Assembly: GCA_002376845.1 (NCBI GenBank)
Contig: DFOS01000028.1
Span: forward strand, 6,512-70,511
Direction of reading: 5' to 3'
Length of the DNA: 64,000 nt
From: Bdellovibrionaceae bacterium UBA3535
GTDB taxonomy: Bacteria; Bdellovibrionota; Bdellovibrionia; Bdellovibrionales; UBA840
Positions 59,695 to 64,000 of this stretch are shown here, in pieces (the stretch's first letter is position 1; each line of letters starts with the position of its first letter). The position numbers and the translations under genes were made by a program. Under the pieces are notes generated by a model that saw only the letters and a list, made by a program, of their open reading frames with translations, ran no database searches and was not told where the DNA came from.

Positions 59695-60498
59695 TTAGAT
59701 CAACCTCAATTTATAAACATAAAATATTGCGGTAAACATCAAATGAAATACGCATACATATAGCAAGCTAGATATAACCGCCGACATAGTTGCCTGCGGT
59801 ATTTCATGATTAGATTTTTGAACCTTTAAGCCTTTTAATGCACACACCGTGAATATGATCGCAGCTGACAACAATATCTTCACAAAAAAGATCAACACAT
59901 CTATCATGACGATTTCATCAAAAATCATACTTATCAGGTGAATACTATCCATATCAAAAAGCAGGTTCACACTTAGACCAGCAACCACTATGCCAATAAT
60001 ATTGAAATAAATTGCTAAGCCCAACAAACTGATAAAGCCACCAACTATACGCGGAAAGACAATGTAGGAGTAAGGGTGTATTCCCATAATTTTTAGAGCA
60101 TCAATTTCTCGGTTCACCCGCATGGCTGCCAATTCCGAAGCAATTGCCGAACCGGATCGGGCTACTAGGAAAATAGACGGCACAATGATCGACAATTCGC
60201 GAAACACGATGGTAACATATAAAAAACCAGGCAGATCTGTTGACCCCCAAAGCGACATTTGAAAATTGGCCTGCAGCATGACAGCAAAAGAAATTAAACT
60301 TGCAGAAAAAGCCACAAAGGGCATGGCTTGCACGCCGGTAAAATAGACCTGCGCAGATATGACTTGTACAATAGAACGAAAACTCTGCCTTTCTTCGATT
60401 AAACCAGATACCATGCTTTTAACGAACAAATCCAATGCTTCATGCAATGAAACCACAAAATATGCCCATTTCTGTACCCAGGAATAGAAGAAAGCCAT
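59695..60498 (-). CDS. mlaE: MlaE-family phospholipid ABC permease
   Basis: A 267-residue permease with about five to six membrane helices and the MlaE signature VARSGSAIASELAAMRVNREIDALKIMGI (split: ARSGSAIASELAAM and REIDALKIMGI; about residues 135-165). It acts with an MlaF ATPase and MlaD to move phospholipid between the inner and outer membranes. The companion ATPase-like gene directly follows but is degenerate, so energy would have to come from another ATPase. No mlaA or mlaC is in the window. Confidence 0.92.
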   Translation of the reverse strand: MAFFYSWVQKWAYFVVSLHEALDLFVKSMVSGLIEERQSFRSIVQVISAQVYFTGVQAMPFVAFSASLISFAVMLQANFQMSLWGSTDLPGFLYVTIVFRELSIIVPSIFLVARSGSAIASELAAMRVNREIDALKIMGIHPYSYIVFPRIVGGFISLLGLAIYFNIIGIVVAGLSVNLLFDMDSIHLISMIFDEIVMIDVLIFFVKILLSAAIIFTVCALKGLKVQKSNHEIPQATMSAVISSLLYVCVFHLMFTAIFYVYKLRLI

Positions 60499-60543
60499 AT
60501 GTATTTTTCGGCATCTTGAGCTAAAATATAACCGTAAATAAGA

Positions 60544-61086
60544 CTAGTAAGCCCAAATATTATAGAATAGCGACTTCAGTGTCTCCGTACCTAAGTCCAT
60601 GAGGCTATCCTCTTCTTTTTCTGAATAAATGGCTCTGGCCACCAATTGAATATCTGCAGGCATATGTTCCCGAAAAACGCGAAACGCTCGGTGCATATGG
60701 AGCCTAGATGTGATCAAGATAACAGACTGACACTTCAGGGCCCCTAAAATTGCAATGGATTGCTGAGCATTACCATAGGTGGTTTTAGATTTTTTTTCTA
60801 AAATGATATCTTCCACATGCACTTGGCCATAAAAGGCAATCGGGGGAAATATCTGACTCAATAAAGAACTTGGATTGACACCAGAAATAATTAATTTTTT
60901 TACTCGGTTTTGATTCAGAAGAGCCATGCCCTCCTGAATTCTACCTGATCCGCCCGTTAAGACGACTGCGCAGTCTCCCTTACTGCCATCCACCCACGAT
61001 TGCATGGGGGTAGAAGTCACCTTTCTGTACTCGGTGAAGACTAGAAATACAAATACGGCAAGAATGAGGAATACTTTTTTAGCCAT
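60544..61086 (-). CDS. YdcF/DUF218 family membrane-anchored protein
   Basis: A 180-residue protein with one N-terminal membrane helix and a DUF218 domain: AVVLTGGSGRIQEGM (about residues 40-54), VEDIILEKKSKTTYGNAQQS (split: ILEKKSKTTYGNA) and ILITSRLHMHRAFRVF. The family (SanA, ElyC, YdcF) is linked to envelope assembly and vancomycin resistance in E. coli; its biochemical role is not well defined. Its start is flush with the ridA stop (1-bp overlap at 61086). Confidence 0.85.
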   Translation of the reverse strand: MAKKVFLILAVFVFLVFTEYRKVTSTPMQSWVDGSKGDCAVVLTGGSGRIQEGMALLNQNRVKKLIISGVNPSSLLSQIFPPIAFYGQVHVEDIILEKKSKTTYGNAQQSIAILGALKCQSVILITSRLHMHRAFRVFREHMPADIQLVARAIYSEKEEDSLMDLGTETLKSLFYNIWAY

Positions 61087-61463
61087 CAGCGGACCGCTAA
61101 GACCTCAACCTCAACATCCACTTGCTTAGGTAGCTCTTTGACGGCAACGCAAGAGCGAGCTGGATAGGGTTTAGCAAGATAAGATTCGTATACGGCATTC
61201 ATCTCTTGAAAGTAAGACATATCACTAAGAAAAATGGTGGTTTTCACTATGTTATCATAGGTTAAACCTGCAGCTTGCAAGACGGCTCCAACATTTTTCA
61301 TAACCAAATGACTTTGTTCTTGAATGCTGCCCTTTAATACTTCTCCCGTCTTTGGATCTATTGGTATTTGCCCGGAACAGAATAAAAATTTGTCCATCTG
61401 TATGGCTTGCGAATACGGGCCAACGGCCATGGGCGCTTCTTTTGTGAAAATATCGTCTTTCAT
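61086..61463 (-). CDS. ridA: RidA-family deaminase
   Basis: A 125-residue protein of the YjgF/YER057c/UK114 family. The conserved Arg is in YPARSCVAVKELP (about residue 104), the GQIPIDPKTGE loop lies near residue 32, and the C-terminal VDVEVEVLAV is typical. RidA hydrolyses reactive enamines/imines made by PLP enzymes such as threonine dehydratase. It lies between a histidine phosphatase gene and the ydcF-like gene and is likely cotranscribed with them. Confidence 0.95.
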   Translation of the reverse strand: MKDDIFTKEAPMAVGPYSQAIQMDKFLFCSGQIPIDPKTGEVLKGSIQEQSHLVMKNVGAVLQAAGLTYDNIVKTTIFLSDMSYFQEMNAVYESYLAKPYPARSCVAVKELPKQVDVEVEVLAVR

Positions 61464-61467
61464 ATTA

Positions 61468-62076
61468 TTACTCCTTAGAAAAATCTTGATATTCTATAAA
61501 TTTATATCGACTGTCAAAGAACTCAAAAACAAACAAACTACAATTCGTTACGGGATAGTTAAAATGCTCCACTCCCATTAAATGAGATATCAATTTATGA
61601 ATTACACCTCCATGGGTAGAAATGCCAATATGATCAAAAGCTTCATGGTGAATTACAGTATCAATGTATTGATTTACCCTAGCCAACATCTCCCTTTTAC
61701 TCTCGCCGCCAGGAAATCGCTGATCCAAATGCTGCTTTTCATTGGACTTCCATCGATCAATCACCTCTTCACCAAACTTGGAGCGGGCTTCATCTATATG
61801 CAGACCCTCCATTTGCCCTAAATGCGCTTCTCTTAAAACAGATGTTTTTTCAATAGCGATGGATTTATCCGCAACTACAATTTTCGCCGTTTCCACCGCT
61901 CGCTTCATATCGCTAGTATAGATCTTTTTCAGGGGCTTATTAGCAAAATACCCACCAAGCCTTTTTGCTTGCTCACGGCCAACTTCATTTAACTCAATGT
62001 CAGTATGGCCCTGAAACCGCTTATGAATATTCCAATCCGTTTGCCCATGGCGAAATATATACAAGGTTCTATGCAT
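61468..62076 (-). CDS. Histidine phosphatase (phosphoglycerate mutase-like)
   Basis: A 202-residue branch-1 histidine phosphatase. The catalytic His is in IFRHGQTDWN (RHG, about residue 10), the second conserved Arg in TSDMKRAVETA, the Glu in REAHLGQMEG, and the second His in STHGGVIH. Its layout is that of GpmB/CobC-type phosphatases rather than true dPGM, and substrate is not evident. It overlaps the M16 peptidase gene by 8 bp. Confidence 0.9.
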   Translation of the reverse strand: MHRTLYIFRHGQTDWNIHKRFQGHTDIELNEVGREQAKRLGGYFANKPLKKIYTSDMKRAVETAKIVVADKSIAIEKTSVLREAHLGQMEGLHIDEARSKFGEEVIDRWKSNEKQHLDQRFPGGESKREMLARVNQYIDTVIHHEAFDHIGISTHGGVIHKLISHLMGVEHFNYPVTNCSLFVFEFFDSRYKFIEYQDFSKE

Positions 62077-63343
62077 AATACCTCTTCAGAATATTCTGGA
62101 ATTGCTTTTTATTTAAATCAGAAAACATAAACAAAGAAGTCTGCTCAATATTAAAATATTCGTCGATATAATTTTGCATGCTCTCAACAGATACCGATTC
62201 AATTCCTTTTTTAATCTGCTGAAAACTTCTATATGGCCGCTTTAAAAAAGCGTCCTGCAAGATCTGATTCATCCTTGCATCCATATCGTTATCTTGTAGC
62301 TTAAGACTTTTTATCCACAATTTTTTAATGTCATTCATACTTTTTTCAGGCACAGACTCTGATTTAATTTGCTGCAAGCGATAACGGATTATTTCCAAAC
62401 ACTCTGCAATCTTGCCCTTTTCCGTTCCTAAGTATATCAGCATCATCCCTGAAGTTTCCATGGGGGCAAACATGGAATAAACAGAATAGCATAGACCTTT
62501 TTCTTCTCGAAGATCTTGGAACAATAGGGATATGGCTCCAGATCCCAAATAGGTATTCAAAATGGATACTTCGTACTTAGTACCATCTTGATAGGAGGAA
62601 AGAGGAAAACCCAAAAGCACATGTGCTTGCTCGCTGTTTTTACGTACATTTTTCTTAACAATCTTATAATCAGGTACCGTAAGTCTATTAAGAGTTTTTG
62701 CTTTTCTCTTCTCAAGTCCCTGCATATATTTTTTTACCGCTTTCACAACTTTGTCATGCGGCACCCCTCCACATGATACAAAAACCATATTCTCTGGCTG
62801 ATAGTAATCACGCATGAATTTCATAATTTTTCGACGATCTATATTCTTTAGACTCTGCGGTGTACCTAAAATGGGCTTTCCATGCGATTGACCCGGATAG
62901 ATATACTCATAGAAATCATCAAAGATTTGCTCTTCATAAAGATCTTCGGTCATGGCAATTTCATGGGATACCACTTGCTTTTCTTTTTCAAGGTCTGCAT
63001 TTTTCATTTTCGATCGAAATACAATGTCACTGAGTATGTCCACACCTTGCTGATAATCTTCACTTAATAGACTCGTGTAGAAGCAGGTAATTTCCCTACC
63101 TGTATAGGCGTTAATGTCGCCGCCTAGTAATTCAATTTCTTCAGATATCTGGTAGGCACTTCGCTTTTTCGTACCCTTAAAAACCATATGTTCGATCAGA
63201 TGCGAAATGCCATTAAGCTCTTCTGGCTCATCCTTACTACCTACGTGTACGGAAAACGACATACAAACCGCCGCAGACTTAGGATGATATTCACTCAATA
63301 TCCTAAGTCCATTGGCCAATCTACTTTCTTGAAATTTAGGCAT
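62069..63343 (-). CDS. M16-family zinc peptidase (processing-peptidase-like)
   Basis: A 424-residue metallopeptidase with the inverted zinc motif HxxEH in SHLIEHMVFKG (about residues 46-56) and the distal Glu in EKQVVSHEIAMTED. A second, inactive half with LREEKGLCYSVYSMFAP follows, typical of the M16B subfamily (mitochondrial processing peptidase beta-like). In many bacteria the gene follows pnp, as here (24 bp apart). It degrades small peptides; the physiological substrate is unknown. Confidence 0.92.
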   Translation of the reverse strand: MPKFQESRLANGLRILSEYHPKSAAVCMSFSVHVGSKDEPEELNGISHLIEHMVFKGTKKRSAYQISEEIELLGGDINAYTGREITCFYTSLLSEDYQQGVDILSDIVFRSKMKNADLEKEKQVVSHEIAMTEDLYEEQIFDDFYEYIYPGQSHGKPILGTPQSLKNIDRRKIMKFMRDYYQPENMVFVSCGGVPHDKVVKAVKKYMQGLEKRKAKTLNRLTVPDYKIVKKNVRKNSEQAHVLLGFPLSSYQDGTKYEVSILNTYLGSGAISLLFQDLREEKGLCYSVYSMFAPMETSGMMLIYLGTEKGKIAECLEIIRYRLQQIKSESVPEKSMNDIKKLWIKSLKLQDNDMDARMNQILQDAFLKRPYRSFQQIKKGIESVSVESMQNYIDEYFNIEQTSLFMFSDLNKKQFQNILKRYYA

Positions 63344-63367
63344 AAGGGAGCTCGCTACTCCCCTATC

Positions 63368-64000
63368 TTAATTGGGTGCATCTTGGCTTAGCAAGGCTTT
63401 TCTAGAAAGCTTGATGCGACCGTTACGATCTACATCCAGAACCTTCACTTCAATATCCTCGCCTTCTTTCAGCACATCGCTAACTGATCTAATACGCTCG
63501 TTAGCAATCTCGGAGATATGTAGCAAACCGCTAGTGTTTGGTAAAATATCAACAAAAGCTCCAAAATCAGTAATCTTCACTACCTTGCCTTTATAGACCT
63601 TTCCTACTTCAGCTTCTGCGGTAATGTCGTCTACCATCTTTTTAGCTGCTTTACGTGCTTCTGGATCATTGGAGGCAATCTGTACCGTACCGTCATCTTG
63701 GATATTGATTTTAACACCGGTAGCTTCAATGATGCCCTTCACCACTTTGCCTCCGGGACCAATCACTTCACGGATCTTATCTGGATGAACCTTGATAATA
63801 TCTACCCTAGGCGCAAATTCTGATATTTCACCTCTAGGCTTCGAAATGGTTTTCTCCATTTCATTCAAAATATGTATACGGCCATCATAAGCTTGCTTTA
63901 ATGCTTGCTCCATGACTTCAAAGCTAACGGAATCAATTTTTAAATCCATTTGCAAAGATGTGATACCATTTCTAGAGCCTGCAACTTTAAAATCCATATC
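63368..64000 (-). CDS. pnp: Polynucleotide phosphorylase, C-terminal part (runs off the right edge)
   Basis: The last 211 codons of PNPase. The second RNase PH core ends near the window edge; then come the KH domain with IREVIGPGGKVVKGIIE (GxxG loop) and the S1 domain with YKGKVVKITDFGAFVDIL and GLLHISEI. It degrades RNA 3' to 5' with phosphate and works with Orn, found at 16.3 kb. The N-terminal portion lies beyond base 64000. Confidence 0.96.
   Translation of the reverse strand, partial: DMDFKVAGSRNGITSLQMDLKIDSVSFEVMEQALKQAYDGRIHILNEMEKTISKPRGEISEFAPRVDIIKVHPDKIREVIGPGGKVVKGIIEATGVKINIQDDGTVQIASNDPEARKAAKKMVDDITAEAEVGKVYKGKVVKITDFGAFVDILPNTSGLLHISEIANERIRSVSDVLKEGEDIEVKVLDVDRNGRIKLSRKALLSQDAPN

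Noticed and set aside
1..64000. CRISPR array, rRNA operon, prophage or complete transposon
   Set aside because: No regularly spaced repeats, rRNA stretches, integrase, transposase or capsid genes were seen anywhere in the window.

Overview
The window is chromosomal DNA from an AT-rich, Gram-negative (diderm) bacterium. Evidence for an outer membrane includes Mla- and LolC-type transport proteins, lipoprotein signal peptides, several predicted outer-membrane barrels, MltF and a Tat-exported HiPIP. The gene set (rnc-era-der, lysS-tilS-ftsH-cdaA-cdaR-glmM-pdxJ, greA plus greB, PilX/PilW-like prepilins, class I aldolase, many unrecognised exported proteins) would fit a deltaproteobacterial or Bdellovibrionota-like lineage. 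That placement is inference; no rRNA is present. There is no transposase, integrase, phage module or CRISPR array, and most of the window looks like core genome.

Layout. 1-8.6 kb: end of a phosphatase gene, arfB, DUF481 and exported proteins, a divergent Nramp-like transporter, a membrane protein coupled to a frameshifted LTA-synthase-like phosphoglycerol transferase, and MscS. 8.7-16.2 kb (minus strand): AI-2E exporter and cyclic-nucleotide-binding operon, a tesA/ybbA/ybbP-like esterase-ABC operon, and an NSS transporter. 16.3-18.6 kb: orn, an OmpR-type regulator with Glu at the phosphorylation site, and an opposite-strand cluster of very small genes. 18.6-29.6 kb: ahcY, greB, a DUF1232 gene, mltF, two prepilin-like genes, thioesterase, LuxR-type regulator, mutS, AsmA-like protein. 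29.7-34 kb: PduO-type adenosyltransferase, greA, mgtE, two BFD-type [2Fe-2S] proteins, and a three-gene overlapping unit of heme-demethylase-like protein (DUF3445), CheY-like receiver and [2Fe-2S] protein. 34-42.8 kb: exported proteins, tRNA-Ala(GGC) with a partial 3' copy, der-era-rnc, HiPIP, GNAT-like protein and a FabD-like protein that seems to lack its active site. 43-53.5 kb: a long minus-strand operon from class I aldolase and lysS through tilS, ftsH, the c-di-AMP synthase cdaA, cdaR, glmM and pdxJ. 53.6-64 kb: nfu, lipoprotein, dapD, an M14 amidase, lolC, an Mla lipid-transport set whose ATPase-like subunit has lost its nucleotide-binding motifs, ydcF, ridA, a histidine phosphatase, an M16 peptidase and the 3' end of pnp.

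Shared themes are envelope building and maintenance (dapD, M14 amidase, mltF, glmM, cdaA, Lol/Mla) and RNA metabolism (rnc, era, der, orn, pnp, arfB). Gene packing is very tight. ATGA overlaps are common and at least six convergent pairs overlap at their 3' ends. The observations most worth following are the degenerate Mla ATPase, the DUF3445/receiver/BFD unit, the tiny-gene cluster beside the Glu-type response regulator, the hairpin that encloses the rnc ribosome-binding site, and the partial tRNA-Ala repeat with a 25-bp tandem repeat next to it.
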